A DNA stretch of 19,439 nucleotides from Bacteroidota bacterium (GTDB lineage Bacteria; Bacteroidota; Bacteroidia; Bacteroidales; VadinHA17): the NCBI GenBank assembly GCA_030631445.1, contig DAOVLD010000005.1, positions 1-19,439 of the forward strand, in the 5' to 3' direction. Positions 7,868 to 15,547 of this stretch are shown here, one piece after another. Position numbers and translations under genes: made by a program. The notes beneath the pieces were generated by a model. It was not told the origin of the DNA. It did not search any database and saw only the letters and a list, made by a program, of their open reading frames with translations. Each line of letters starts with the position of its first letter. Position 1 is the stretch's first letter.

Positions 7868-7953
7868 TCCCGAAAATCTTCCCGCTACGCGGGATTAGAT
7901 TTTCGAGGATCCTCGAAAAATTATAAAAATCGAAGATTTTTTATTTTTCGGGA
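7868..7953. repeat. Three-hairpin palindromic element, copy 1
   Basis: 86-base element bounded by inverted ends TCCCGAAAAT and ATTTTTCGGGA. Inside are three successive hairpins: CCCGC-TAC-GCGGG; the perfect 20-base palindrome TTTTCGAGGATCCTCGAAAA; and AAAAATC-GAA-GATTTTT. A related copy with different but still paired stems lies at 17987-18079. It sits in the convergent 332-base spacer between the PiT-family gene and dprA. The last hairpin followed by T-rich sequence might terminate transcription. No coding potential. Confidence 0.8.
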
Positions 7954-8011
7954 GAAGAATGTAGAATAAAGATATTATGAATAAAGAGGGTTAAGGTAGA
8001 AAAAGCAAGCG

Positions 8012-8042
8012 ACCAGCAACCAGTAACTAGTAACCAGTAACA
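8012..8042. repeat. 7-bp ACCAGTA tandem array
   Basis: Four consecutive 7-bp units (ACCAGCA, ACCAGTA, ACTAGTA, ACCAGTA) followed by AC, in the spacer 57 bases from the end of dprA. Another member of the family of short degenerate arrays seen between the genes of this window. Confidence 0.7.
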
Positions 8043-8098
8043 TATAAATATATAACCTCAAACTTTTTACATCTTTTGATACAAGATAGCATAAAAAA

Positions 8099-9214
8099 CT
8101 ATCCTGATATCAGAGTATACACTTTACCCGGAAGGCTTTTAACAATTCCGGCGAACTCCAGGTTTAGTAATATGGGTGATACTTTACTTACAGGCATTTG
8201 TGCCTCAAGGCAAATGCTGTCAATTGGCAGATCGCCCCGTTTTTTTAAGATATCCACCAGTTTTGTTTCTTCTTGCGAGAGTTCTCTGAACAGTTGTTTT
8301 TGAATTGCTTTTTTGATTTTTCCGGGCGGATCCCAACCCATTATATATTCTAAATCTTCAACTCCTTCAATTAGGGCTGCTTTATTGATTTTAATTAGCC
8401 TGTTACATCCCTGTGAATAATTGTCGTTCACTCTTCCGGGGAATGCAAAAACATCCCTGTTGTACGAGTTAGCCAGGTCGGCAGTGATCAGTGCTCCGCC
8501 TTTGGGACCCGACTCAACCACAATAGTGGCATCTGCCAGTCCGGCAATAATTCGGTTCCTTTTAACAAAATTGTTCTTTTCGGCCCATTCATAACTCATG
8601 AAATCGGAGACCAAAGCTCCTTCTTTCAGAATTTCATAGGCAACTGATTTGTGTGAAGCAGGGTAGAGAGTTTCAAGTCCATGACCCAGAACTGCTACAG
8701 TGGGAAGGTTGTTTTGTAAAGCGGCTTTATGTGAACAAACATCAATTCCATATGCAAGTCCGCTTACAATAACCGGATTGTGTTTTCTTTCAGCAAGATC
8801 AGATACAAGTTTTTTACAGATGTCCTTGCCTCTTTCCGTTGCTTTCCGGGTTCCTACAATACTGATGACCTTTTCACGGTTCAGGTTCAGGTTTCCCTGT
8901 AAAAATAAAATAATCGGGGCATCAGGACAATGTTTCAAACGTTCAGGGTAATCTTTATCGAGATAGTAGAGGGCTTTTATATTCTTCTTCTGAATATACT
9001 CGAATTCTTTGTCGGCTTTTTCAATTATCCCCGGGGTTGTAACTTTTTTAGCAAGCAAGGTACCAACCCCGGGTATTTTCTCAAGTTTAGAAGCCGGTTC
9101 ATTAAAAACAGCTTCAATACTTCCAGCGTAAGCAATAAGTTTTTTTGCTGTTACAGTTCCAACTCCCGGGATAAGACTAATAGCTATTTTATATACCAGG
9201 GGGTTTCTTTCCAT
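8099..9214 (-). CDS. dprA: DNA-processing protein A (DprA/Smf)
   Basis: About 371 residues. DprA binds incoming single-stranded DNA and loads RecA during natural transformation. The N-terminal part has two helix-hairpin-helix motifs (IPGVGTVTAKKL and IPGVGTLLAKKV). The central Rossmann-like DprA core has GTRKATERG near 121, SGLAYGID near 151, AVLGHG near 174, NRIIAGLAD near 220 and GGALITADLA near 239. The C-terminal roughly 60 residues fit the winged-helix (DML1-type) domain. The frame is open from a TTG at 9220 that overlaps the gdhA stop; the ATG at 9214, two bases past that stop, is the simpler start. Either way it directly follows gdhA and is probably co-transcribed and translationally coupled with it. 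No other competence gene is in view, so whether the organism is transformable cannot be judged here. Confidence 0.95.
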   Translation of the reverse strand: MERNPLVYKIAISLIPGVGTVTAKKLIAYAGSIEAVFNEPASKLEKIPGVGTLLAKKVTTPGIIEKADKEFEYIQKKNIKALYYLDKDYPERLKHCPDAPIILFLQGNLNLNREKVISIVGTRKATERGKDICKKLVSDLAERKHNPVIVSGLAYGIDVCSHKAALQNNLPTVAVLGHGLETLYPASHKSVAYEILKEGALVSDFMSYEWAEKNNFVKRNRIIAGLADATIVVESGPKGGALITADLANSYNRDVFAFPGRVNDNYSQGCNRLIKINKAALIEGVEDLEYIMGWDPPGKIKKAIQKQLFRELSQEETKLVDILKKRGDLPIDSICLEAQMPVSKVSPILLNLEFAGIVKSLPGKVYTLISG

Positions 9215-9216
9215 TA

Positions 9217-10554
9217 TCAAACTAAACCCTGATCGAGCATTGCATTGGCAATTTTGAGGAACCCTGCAATATTTGCTCCTTTAACATAATCGATATAACC
9301 ATCTTTTTGTGTACCATGAGTTTTACATGCATGGTGTATATCCCTCATGATTTGATGAAGCTTATCATCTACCTCTTTCCTTGTCCAATTCATCTTCATC
9401 GAATTTTGGGTCATTTCAAGTCCTGAAGTAGCTACACCACCCGCGTTAGCAGCTTTCCCGGGACCATAAAGGATTTTATGCTTTTGAATAACCTCGATAG
9501 CTTCAGGTGTACATGGCATATTTGCTCCTTCGCATATACAAAGGCAACCATTATCAATCAATTTTTGAGCATCTTCTGTATCCAACTCATTTTGAGTTGC
9601 ACAGGGAAAGACAATGTCGGCCTTAATTTCCCAGGGACGTTTATCCTGATGAAATTCCACATTTTCAAATTCGTATGAATAAGGTCTTACAATGTCTTCA
9701 TTAGTGGCTCGCAGTTCAAGCATGTACTCGATTTTTTCTCCCGAAATTCCGGCGGGGTCATATACAAAACCATCAGGTCCGGATAAGGTCACAACTTTTG
9801 CACCCAGTTCAGTTACTTTTTGTGCAACTCCCCAGGTAACATTTCCAAATCCGGAAAGCGCAACAGTTTTTCCTTTAAATTCTTCTCCAATTGTACCCAG
9901 CATTTCCTTGGCAAAATATACAGCTCCAAAACCAGTGGCTTCGGGCCGTATCAGACTGCCTCCCCAGTTCAATCCTTTTCCTGTAAGAACACCGGTATGT
10001 TTCCTGGCAAGTTTTTTATACATACCATACAGGAATCCAATTTCCTGGCCACCAACACCAATATCTCCTGCCGGGACATCTGTCTCAGCTCCGATATTGT
10101 GCCATAATTCCAACATAAAAGACTGGCAAAAACGCATGATCTCTAATTTGGACTTTGCTTTGGGATTGAAATCACTTCCTCCTTTTGCTCCACCCATGGG
10201 TAGAGTAGTTAAACTATTCTTGAAGATCTGTTCAAACCCCAGGAATTTTAAAATACTTAAAGTTACACTGGGGTGAAAACGCAAACCGCCCTTATACGGA
10301 CCGATAGCATTATTGAATTGAATGCGGTATCCCAGGTTGACGTTAATATTGCCTTCATCATCAGCCCATGGTACTTTAAAAGTGATAACTCTGTCAGGCT
10401 CAACAAGTCTTTCAATAATGCCGGAAGTTTCAAACTGGGGGTTCTCGTTATAGGTTTCTTCAATTGATTCCAGGACTTCCTTAACAGCCTGAAGATATTC
10501 TTTTTCTCCGGGATGCTTTTTCTCAAGATTTAAAATTAATTGATCAACATTCAT
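9217..10554 (-). CDS. gdhA: NADP-type glutamate dehydrogenase
   Basis: 445 residues, the usual length of the hexameric bacterial glutamate dehydrogenase that reversibly makes glutamate from 2-oxoglutarate and ammonium, mostly with NADPH. Seen motifs: the substrate-site block GPYKGGLRFHPSV, the catalytic-lysine region PMGGAKGGSDFNPK, AETDVPAGDIGVGG, and the dinucleotide-binding fold starting VALSGFGNVTWG. ATG at 10554. The cofactor is assigned from family resemblance rather than from a diagnostic residue. The stop overlaps an alternative TTG start of dprA. The upstream 292-base spacer contains a pyrimidine-rich tract but no promoter that I would defend. Confidence 0.95.
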   Translation of the reverse strand: MNVDQLILNLEKKHPGEKEYLQAVKEVLESIEETYNENPQFETSGIIERLVEPDRVITFKVPWADDEGNINVNLGYRIQFNNAIGPYKGGLRFHPSVTLSILKFLGFEQIFKNSLTTLPMGGAKGGSDFNPKAKSKLEIMRFCQSFMLELWHNIGAETDVPAGDIGVGGQEIGFLYGMYKKLARKHTGVLTGKGLNWGGSLIRPEATGFGAVYFAKEMLGTIGEEFKGKTVALSGFGNVTWGVAQKVTELGAKVVTLSGPDGFVYDPAGISGEKIEYMLELRATNEDIVRPYSYEFENVEFHQDKRPWEIKADIVFPCATQNELDTEDAQKLIDNGCLCICEGANMPCTPEAIEVIQKHKILYGPGKAANAGGVATSGLEMTQNSMKMNWTRKEVDDKLHQIMRDIHHACKTHGTQKDGYIDYVKGANIAGFLKIANAMLDQGLV

Positions 10555-10734
10555 AGGTATAGTTTTTTTATTTGTTATGCTTTATTTTCAAGTAAAAAAT
10601 TCACAGTAAAATTAATTACCCGGGAAGAAAAAAAATATGATTTACTTCATGATTTAAGATTTTTTATAAACCCCAAAGTTTTTAGCTAAAATACTTATGT
10701 TAAATGATTTATGGTATTCTTGCTTAAATGTTTC

Positions 10735-10815
10735 AATTAATCCTACTTCTTGCTTCTTCCTTTTTACTTCTTTCCCCTCTGTACTCTGCTCTACGCTCTT
10801 CCCTCTTCACTTTTG
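10735..10815. repeat. Pyrimidine-rich low-complexity tract
   Basis: Strongly C/T-biased tract with repeated CTTCTT, CTCTG and CTCTTCC pieces, in the spacer between gdhA (its upstream side) and the downstream end of the membrane-protein gene. Its complement resembles the AGAGCAA-type purine tracts elsewhere in the window, but the period is poorly preserved. No gene is seen in 10555-10846. Confidence 0.45.
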
Positions 10816-10846
10816 CTTTGACAAAGGTATATCAGATCGGTTTTTA

Positions 10847-11326
10847 TTATGTGTTAATATATAGTGAAAGCTGGTTTTTCAGTTTTATTTTATCTTTCTT
10901 AGATAACCCTGTAATACTTATTGGAGGATATTTTGCAATTCCCTTATTAAGCTTTTGATAAATTATTAAATAATCCCTTATTTTGAATAATAAGGAGCTT
11001 GTTTGAAATTTTACAAAATCCTTTTTATGTATCTCAATTGTATGTTTTTTTCCTGAAAAAATTTTCATGGAATAAAATTTAAAAACGATCTTATTCCCGT
11101 TATCTGAAAAATAGATATAATAAAAATCCCTGAAGTTGTTAAATATTAAAATTAACACAAAAACTCCAACAAGAATAAATGACCACTGGGATTTATTCAA
11201 ACCCCATATAGGATTAATTAGGATCCTGGTTGTATAAATTATTGCAATTAAAGCAACTACAATAATGCTGGCAAGAAAGATGCGCAGTCTGATTTTAATA
11301 GCTGTCTTGCTGTTTTCTATAATCAT
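10847..11326 (-). CDS. Small membrane protein with two helices, function unknown
   Basis: 159 residues starting at an ATG at 11326. Two hydrophobic helices (about 14-35 and 47-62) are separated by a short loop with NPIWGLNKSQW. A soluble part of about 95 residues follows, rich in beta-strand patterning (YYIYFSDNGNKIVFKFYS, then KHTIEIHKKDFVKF), ending with PPISITGLSKKDKIKLKNQLSLY. This layout, short membrane hairpin plus a PH-like sheet domain, is common among conserved Bacteroidota proteins of unknown function; I recognise the style but no named family. It stands alone: the upstream 360-base spacer holds repeats only, and gdhA, on the same strand, starts about 290 bases upstream of nothing shared with it. 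No function is proposed. Confidence 0.8.
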   Translation of the reverse strand: MIIENSKTAIKIRLRIFLASIIVVALIAIIYTTRILINPIWGLNKSQWSFILVGVFVLILIFNNFRDFYYIYFSDNGNKIVFKFYSMKIFSGKKHTIEIHKKDFVKFQTSSLLFKIRDYLIIYQKLNKGIAKYPPISITGLSKKDKIKLKNQLSLYINT

Positions 11327-11365
11327 AAGTGAAATATATTCAGTATCTGTTTATAAAGTCAAACA

Positions 11366-11383
11366 TCCCGAAAACTTTCGGGA
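11366..11383. repeat. Minimal TCCCGAAA palindrome
   Basis: TCCCGAAA-AC-TTTCGGGA, a perfect 8-bp inverted repeat. Its arms are the same sequence as the ends of the three-hairpin elements at 7868 and 17987, so it looks like a collapsed or core form of that element. It lies 40 bases upstream of the small membrane-protein gene. Confidence 0.65.
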
Positions 11384-11398
11384 CCAAATAACACATAT

Positions 11399-11479
11399 CA
11401 AATATCAAATAACAAAAAACAAATAACAAAAAACAAATAAATTCCAAGTTCCAAATATCAAATAACAAACAGCAAATAA
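11399..11479. repeat. 7-bp CAAATAA tandem arrays
   Basis: Bases 11399-11440 are six consecutive 7-bp units (CAAATAT, CAAATAA, CAAAAAA, CAAATAA, CAAAAAA, CAAATAA). After an 11-base interruption, 11452-11479 give four more (CAAATAT, CAAATAA, CAAACAG, CAAATAA). Around 11562-11615 the complement-like motif TTTGGTCATTGAG/ATTTGTGATTT appears. Part of the gene-free stretch 11327-11686. Confidence 0.8.
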
Positions 11480-11507
11480 ATTATAGATATTAATTTTCAA
11501 ACCTGTT

Positions 11508-11536
11508 CGCCGTGCCAAAGGCACTTTGGGCAGGCG
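11508..11536. repeat. GC-rich nested hairpin
   Basis: CGCC (11508-11511) and GGCG (11533-11536) enclose GTGCC-AAA-GGCAC (11512-11524), which competes with GCCAAAG/CTTTGGGC pairing. It is strikingly GC-rich against AT-rich surroundings and unlike coding DNA, suggesting a dispersed palindromic repeat or a structured RNA segment. Confidence 0.55.
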
Positions 11537-11686
11537 GATGACCGAAACAGCTTTGAATATTGAGATTTTGGTCATTGAGATTTTTTTGTATTTTGGTGCT
11601 TGTCATTTGTGATTTTAAATATTTATATAAACTTTCGGACTTAATAGACGGGTCCTATTTAGTTGATTATATCAATCTGGCAAGGT

Positions 11687-11848
11687 TTACCGGGATCCCT
11701 GTTTTTCCTTTTTCGCTTTAAGTGCATTATAATGGTAAATAAGATCTATAATTTCTTCATCGCCCATAAGTGTCAAACTGTTTTTCTTGATGTAATTTTC
11801 AAGTTCAGTGGTATAATCAGAAAGGGTTTTAAGTATTTTACGCTTCAA
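11687..11848 (-). CDS. Possible 53-residue lysine-rich small protein
   Basis: A short frame just downstream of tadA on the same strand. Using a TTG at 11848 it encodes 53 residues, beginning MKRKILKTLSDYTTELENYI and ending KAKKEKQGSR. The composition is charged and amphipathic, with a likely helical C-terminal half (EEIIDLIYHYNALKAKKEK), and looks like real protein rather than random AT-rich translation. Against it: there is no ATG before the in-frame stop upstream, and no clear ribosome-binding site beyond an A/G-rich AAAAGAAAA. It could be a genuine small gene co-transcribed with tadA, or the remnant of a longer one. Unrecognised family. Confidence 0.4.
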   Translation of the reverse strand: MKRKILKTLSDYTTELENYIKKNSLTLMGDEEIIDLIYHYNALKAKKEKQGSR

Positions 11849-11904
11849 TTTTCTTTTAAAAAGATATTTTTTATAAAAGATTTAAATATAGTGAATTAAT
11901 TATA

Positions 11905-12357
11905 TCAATAATTATCCCTCTTTTTTCTAAAAAAAGTTTTTAGCAATTCAGAACAATCTTTTTCCAATACCCCACCTTCTAATCTTGTTTTTGGATGCAG
12001 TAGATGTTGAGGGTTATTGGTAAAACCTCTTTTTTCGTCCTTTGCTCCATATTTAATTGCTCCAATCTGGCTCCAGAATGCAGCACCGGCACACATAATA
12101 CATGGTTCAAGTGTAACATACATGGTGCAATTGTGCAGATATTTTCCGCCAAGATTATTCGTTGCTGCAGTAATAGCCTGCATCTCTGCATGTGCAGTAA
12201 CATCGTTCAGGGTTTCGGTTAGGTTATGCCCCCTGGCAATTATGTCATTACCACTAACAATGACAGCTCCTACAGGTATCTCATCTTTATCCCTTGCCCT
12301 GATTGCTTCTTTCAGAGCTTCTTTCATGAAATACTCATCTGAGCGGTCAAGGATCAT
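11905..12357 (-). CDS. tadA: tRNA adenosine(34) deaminase
   Basis: 150 residues, typical TadA length. TadA converts adenosine 34 to inosine in the anticodon of tRNA-Arg(ACG). The zinc site is complete: H56-A57-E58 in TAHAEMQA, with E58 as the proton shuttle, and C86/C89 in PCIMCAGA. Other family features are the IPVGAVIV strand and the GHNLTE segment. Cytidine-deaminase-fold relatives such as guanine deaminase are possible but less likely given NDVTAHAEM and the C-terminal arrangement. ATG at 12357. It is divergent from aspS across a 277-base spacer holding a composite repeat. Confidence 0.93.
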   Translation of the reverse strand: MILDRSDEYFMKEALKEAIRARDKDEIPVGAVIVSGNDIIARGHNLTETLNDVTAHAEMQAITAATNNLGGKYLHNCTMYVTLEPCIMCAGAAFWSQIGAIKYGAKDEKRGFTNNPQHLLHPKTRLEGGVLEKDCSELLKTFFRKKRDNY

Positions 12358-12462
12358 AATTTTTGTATAAGGTTAGCTTCTTATGATTTGCTTTATTAAT
12401 ACAAATAACGGAATAATATAGCATAAAAAAAACGAGGGTTTTCCATTCTTCCAAAGAGTTAT

Positions 12463-12530
12463 ACGTTATATGTTAAAAGTTATAAGTTAATGCTTTCACG
12501 AAATCCTTTGCTCTTTGCTCTCCGCTCTTC
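12463..12530. repeat. Composite intergenic repeat, copy 2 (inverted relative to copy 1)
   Basis: On the minus strand this reads AGAGC/GGAGAGCAAAG units, then the core GAAAGCATTAACTT (plus-strand 12484-12497), then TTATAAC/TTTTAAC-type units. The parts and their order match the copy at 6553-6650 in opposite orientation. It also lies between two divergent genes (tadA and aspS). Confidence 0.7.
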
Positions 12531-12605
12531 ATACTGTATCACTGCATCACATTTTTTTTATTTCCACTATTCCCTTCATCGCAATACAATTCTCCGTTTT
12601 TTATT

Positions 12606-12613
12606 TAATTTTG
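12606..12613 (+). promoter_or_regulatory. Candidate -7 promoter box of aspS
   Basis: TAATTTTG matches TAnnTTTG, ending 21 bases before the aspS ATG. A -33 TTG is not evident. The motif is short and the region AT-rich, so the call rests mainly on position. Confidence 0.3.
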
Positions 12614-12634
12614 CTCAAATTCAAAGATTAAATT

Positions 12635-14386
12635 ATGTTACGAACACACACTTGCGGGGAATTAAGATTATCAAACAAAGAAAGAGAAGTAACTCTTTGC
12701 GGATGGGTTCAAAAATCACGTGATCTTGGAGGCATGACATTTATTGATATGCGTGACAGGTATGGGATCACCCAGTTGGTTTTCAACATGGAAACGAATG
12801 CCGGACTATGTAATAAAGCCAGGAAGATTGGACGTGAATACGTTATTTGTTCTACCGGAATTGTTAATGAAAGGAGTAATAAAAATCTTAATATCCCAAC
12901 AGGTGAAATTGAAATAGAGGTAAAGGAATTTAAAGTGCTTAATGAATCTGAAGTGCCTCCATTTACAATTGAGGAAAAAACGGATGGGGGAGAAGAGTTA
13001 AGAATGAAATTTCGCTATCTTGATCTTAGACGAAAACCGGTTAAGAAAAATATTATTCTTAGATATGAAATGGCCCGGGAGGTACGAAAATACCTTGATT
13101 CAAAAGATTTTATTGAAGTTGAAACCCCGGCGCTTATCAAATCCACCCCTGAAGGAGCACGTGATTTTGTTGTCCCTTCAAGATTAAAAGCAGGGGAGTT
13201 TTATGCATTACCCCAATCTCCTCAAACTTTTAAACAGTTGTTAATGATATCGGGCTTTGATAAATATTTTCAATTAGTGAAATGTTTCCGTGATGAGGAT
13301 TTCAGAGCAGATCGTCAGCCGGAATTTACACAGATTGACTGTGAGATGTCTTTTGTGGAACGGAACGATATTCTGGAAACTTTTGAGGGATTAGCAAAGC
13401 ATTTATTCTTAGAGATCAAGGATTTTGATTATACAGACGCATTTCCAAGGTTACTTTATAGTGAGGCTATTGAAAAATACGGGACCGATAAACCTGATAC
13501 CCGGTTTGAAATGTTGATACAGGATATTACCGAACTGGCTAAGGGAAAGGGATTTAAGGTATTCGATAGTGTAGAATATATCGGGGGAATTTGTGTAAAA
13601 GGCGGTGCCGGATACAGCAGGAAAGAATTGGATACCCTTACGGATTTCGTCAGGAAACCCCAAATTGGGGCTGCAGGGTTGATATATGTAAAATTGAACA
13701 ATGATGGAACAGTAAAATCTTCTGTGGATAAGTTTTTTAACGAGGAAGAACTTAAGAAATGGGCTAGTAATATGGATGGTAAAAACGGAGATCTTTTACT
13801 TGTACTTGCAGGGGAAAGAAAGAAAACCCTGTATGCTTTATCTAAATTACGGCTTGAGATGGGAGAGAAGCTGAAACTAATTGACAAAAATACTTTTGCC
13901 CCATTGTGGATTGTTGACTTTCCTTTACTGGAATGGGATGACGAAACCCATAGGTATCATGCTATGCACCACCCCTTCACTTCAGCAATTATGGATGATC
14001 ACCATCTGTTTGTAACTGATCCGGGAAAAATACGGGCTAATGCATATGATCTTGTTATAAATGGGGTAGAAATTGGAGGAGGATCAATTCGTATTCATGA
14101 TAAACAAGAGCAGGCTGAAATGTTTCGCCTTCTTGGTTTCTCAGATGAAGAGGCGGAAAAACAATTTGGATTTCTTATGAATGCTTTTAAATATGGAGCA
14201 CCACCACACGGTGGAATTGCTTTTGGTTTCGATAGATGGGTGGCTTTATTTGGCGGTTCGGATTCTATTCGTGATTATATTGCATTCCCTAAAAATACTG
14301 CCGGAAGAGATGTTATGATCGATACACCTTCAGTCCTGTCAGATGAGCAACTCAGGGAACTGTCTCTGAAAGTAGTTAATAAGTAG
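12635..14386 (+). CDS. aspS: Aspartyl-tRNA synthetase
   Basis: 583 residues, a full-length bacterial class II aspartyl-tRNA synthetase that charges tRNA-Asp. The N-terminal anticodon-binding OB fold begins with RTHTCGELR and [20 protein letters not shown]. The catalytic domain carries motif 2 ([18 protein letters not shown], from F218) and motif 3 ([15 protein letters not shown], from G527). The bacterial GAD insertion domain lies between them, around 290-410. The residue after RD in the first OB strand is Leu, and a Lys occurs in the SNKNLN segment; from memory these are the states of tRNA-Asp-specific (discriminating) enzymes rather than the His/Gly of non-discriminating ones. ATG at 12635; stop TAG. 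No obvious terminator follows. Confidence 0.97.
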   Translation: MLRTHTCGELRLSNKEREVTLCGWVQKSRDLGGMTFIDMRDRYGITQLVFNMETNAGLCNKARKIGREYVICSTGIVNERSNKNLNIPTGEIEIEVKEFKVLNESEVPPFTIEEKTDGGEELRMKFRYLDLRRKPVKKNIILRYEMAREVRKYLDSKDFIEVETPALIKSTPEGARDFVVPSRLKAGEFYALPQSPQTFKQLLMISGFDKYFQLVKCFRDEDFRADRQPEFTQIDCEMSFVERNDILETFEGLAKHLFLEIKDFDYTDAFPRLLYSEAIEKYGTDKPDTRFEMLIQDITELAKGKGFKVFDSVEYIGGICVKGGAGYSRKELDTLTDFVRKPQIGAAGLIYVKLNNDGTVKSSVDKFFNEEELKKWASNMDGKNGDLLLVLAGERKKTLYALSKLRLEMGEKLKLIDKNTFAPLWIVDFPLLEWDDETHRYHAMHHPFTSAIMDDHHLFVTDPGKIRANAYDLVINGVEIGGGSIRIHDKQEQAEMFRLLGFSDEEAEKQFGFLMNAFKYGAPPHGGIAFGFDRWVALFGGSDSIRDYIAFPKNTAGRDVMIDTPSVLSDEQLRELSLKVVNK

Positions 14387-14476
14387 TCTTTTTTTGTTGA
14401 AAACTTCATAGTTTTTTAAACCAAATCAATTTTAAACCATTTTATTTTAGCACGGAATAGATATATTTAACTGCAT

Positions 14477-14815
14477 ATGTTAAAGATTGAAAGAGAAAAC
14501 AATCGGTTTATCGTTTCTTTTTTTGAGATAAATCGCTTAAATACAACTATTTCAAAGATCATTGAGAAACAACTGGTTCAGCTTCTTAACGAAAATGGGG
14601 CAGAATTACTACTTGACCTAAAGGGAATCAAATTCATCGATACTTCAGGATTTAATACACTTCATAAACTCCATGAGATATCTAATAAATATAATTCCCG
14701 GCTTTTTCTTACAAATGTATCTTTAGAAGTAAAAGAGTTATTCAGGCTTCTTGAATTAGAGGATGCTTTTTCTGAATGCATGTATCCGGGAAAAGTAGCT
14801 GAGGTTGTAAAATAG
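14477..14815 (+). CDS. STAS-domain protein (anti-sigma factor antagonist-like)
   Basis: 112 residues covering one STAS domain (SpoIIAA/RsbV-like). The diagnostic strand-helix junction LLLDLKGIKFIDTSGF is present, with S57 in the DTSG motif as the residue phosphorylated by a partner kinase in known relatives. By family knowledge the unphosphorylated form binds an anti-sigma factor or another partner-switching protein. No kinase, phosphatase or sigma factor gene is next to it, so its partner is unknown; in Bacteroidota, stand-alone STAS proteins also serve unrelated signalling roles. ATG at 14477, 90 bases after aspS on the same strand; read-through from aspS is possible. Confidence 0.88.
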   Translation: MLKIERENNRFIVSFFEINRLNTTISKIIEKQLVQLLNENGAELLLDLKGIKFIDTSGFNTLHKLHEISNKYNSRLFLTNVSLEVKELFRLLELEDAFSECMYPGKVAEVVK

Positions 14816-14916
14816 GGGCTATTTAATCCGGATATTACTGATTTCTTTTCATTAATACATTTTTTTATTTCTTACAATCAAGTCGCAGGAAGAAATCAAT
14901 AGAAATAATACTGAAC

Positions 14917-14932
14917 TGGCACTATTTTTGGA
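14917..14932 (+). promoter_or_regulatory. Candidate sigma-54 (RpoN) promoter of the outer-membrane protein
   Basis: TGGCAC-TATTT-TTGGA fits the sigma-54 consensus TGGCAC-N5-TTGC[A/T] at every defined position except G for C at -12. It lies 54 bases before the ATG at 14987, leaving a leader of about 44 bases. The overlapping TATTTTTG (14923-14930) also matches the Bacteroidota -7 box, but no TTG is found at a suitable distance upstream, so sigma-54 is the better reading. Confidence 0.5.
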
Positions 14933-14986
14933 AAAAAAATAGATATTATTTATTTTTATTATAAGTATTAATTAAATACCACGACT

Positions 14987-15532
14987 ATGAAGAAGATTAT
15001 TTTTCTTTTTTTATCGATCCTTCTGTTTTGCTCAGTCTCCTTTTCAGGATATTCACAGAAGAGTAATATTGTAAAAGTAAATTTATTCAGTCCGATTGTC
15101 AAGTCAGGATCTTTTTTCTACGAAAGGGTTTTAAATGATGATATGAGCGGACAACTGGGATTCTTTTTTACCAAAGTGGGGGCGGGGGACACTAAATTCA
15201 GTGGTTTTGGAATTACCCCGGAATTCAGGTACTACCTTTCAGAATCTTCAGCACCAAAAGGAATATTCCTGGCGCCATACTTCCGGTACCAAAGTTTCAA
15301 ACTAACTGTTGAAGGAAGTAGTGCAGAAAGTAATTTAACAGTGGTCGGTGGTGGTTTACTTGTGGGCGCTCAAACACTTCTTAAAGATATAATTACTATC
15401 GAAGCCTTTCTGGGACCGGCATATGGTTTTGGTAATATGGATATTACTAGCGGATCGGAAGATGATTTTGAAATTGGCACCTTTGATGGTTTTGGTGTTC
15501 GTGGAGGGATAACCGTTGGCATTGGTTTCTAA
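14987..15532 (+). CDS. Outer-membrane beta-barrel protein
   Basis: 181 residues. An N-terminal signal peptide (MKKIIFLFLSILLFCSVSFS, cleavage likely just after the GYSQ segment) is followed by alternating amphipathic strands: VKVNLFSPIV, SGQLGFFFTKVG, GFGITPEFRYYL, GIFLAPYFRYQSF, NLTVVGGGLLVGAQ, GVRGGITVGIGF. The chain ends in a Phe after such a strand, the usual signal for outer-membrane barrel assembly. This fits a small eight-stranded barrel of the kind frequent in Bacteroidota; the ligand or role is unknown. It is preceded by a sigma-54-like promoter. Its stop lies only 15 bases from the stop of convergent miaB, so any terminator would have to overlap both genes. Confidence 0.88.
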   Translation: MKKIIFLFLSILLFCSVSFSGYSQKSNIVKVNLFSPIVKSGSFFYERVLNDDMSGQLGFFFTKVGAGDTKFSGFGITPEFRYYLSESSAPKGIFLAPYFRYQSFKLTVEGSSAESNLTVVGGGLLVGAQTLLKDIITIEAFLGPAYGFGNMDITSGSEDDFEIGTFDGFGVRGGITVGIGF

Positions 15533-15547
15533 AAAACCAGGGATTGT

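Noticed and set aside
7688..7969. 93-residue plus-strand frame rich in RWNRG repeats
   Set aside because: It reads through the end of the PiT-family gene in another frame and then the GGAATNNT array; the peptide repeats simply mirror the DNA repeats.
9692..10276. 194-residue plus-strand open frame
   Set aside because: Antisense to gdhA, whose conserved motifs occupy the same bases; a by-product of codon bias on the opposite strand.
11663..11899. 78-residue plus-strand open frame between the membrane protein and tadA
   Set aside because: Hydrophobic, Phe-rich translation without motifs; the minus strand of the same bases gives a more protein-like sequence, reported as the 53-residue candidate.
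13456..13887. 143-residue minus-strand open frame
   Set aside because: Antisense to the GAD-domain region of aspS, which is intact.
14810..14824. AAATAG-GGG-CTATTT hairpin at the STAS gene stop codon
   Set aside because: A short AT-rich stem with no following T-run beyond three bases; not a convincing terminator.
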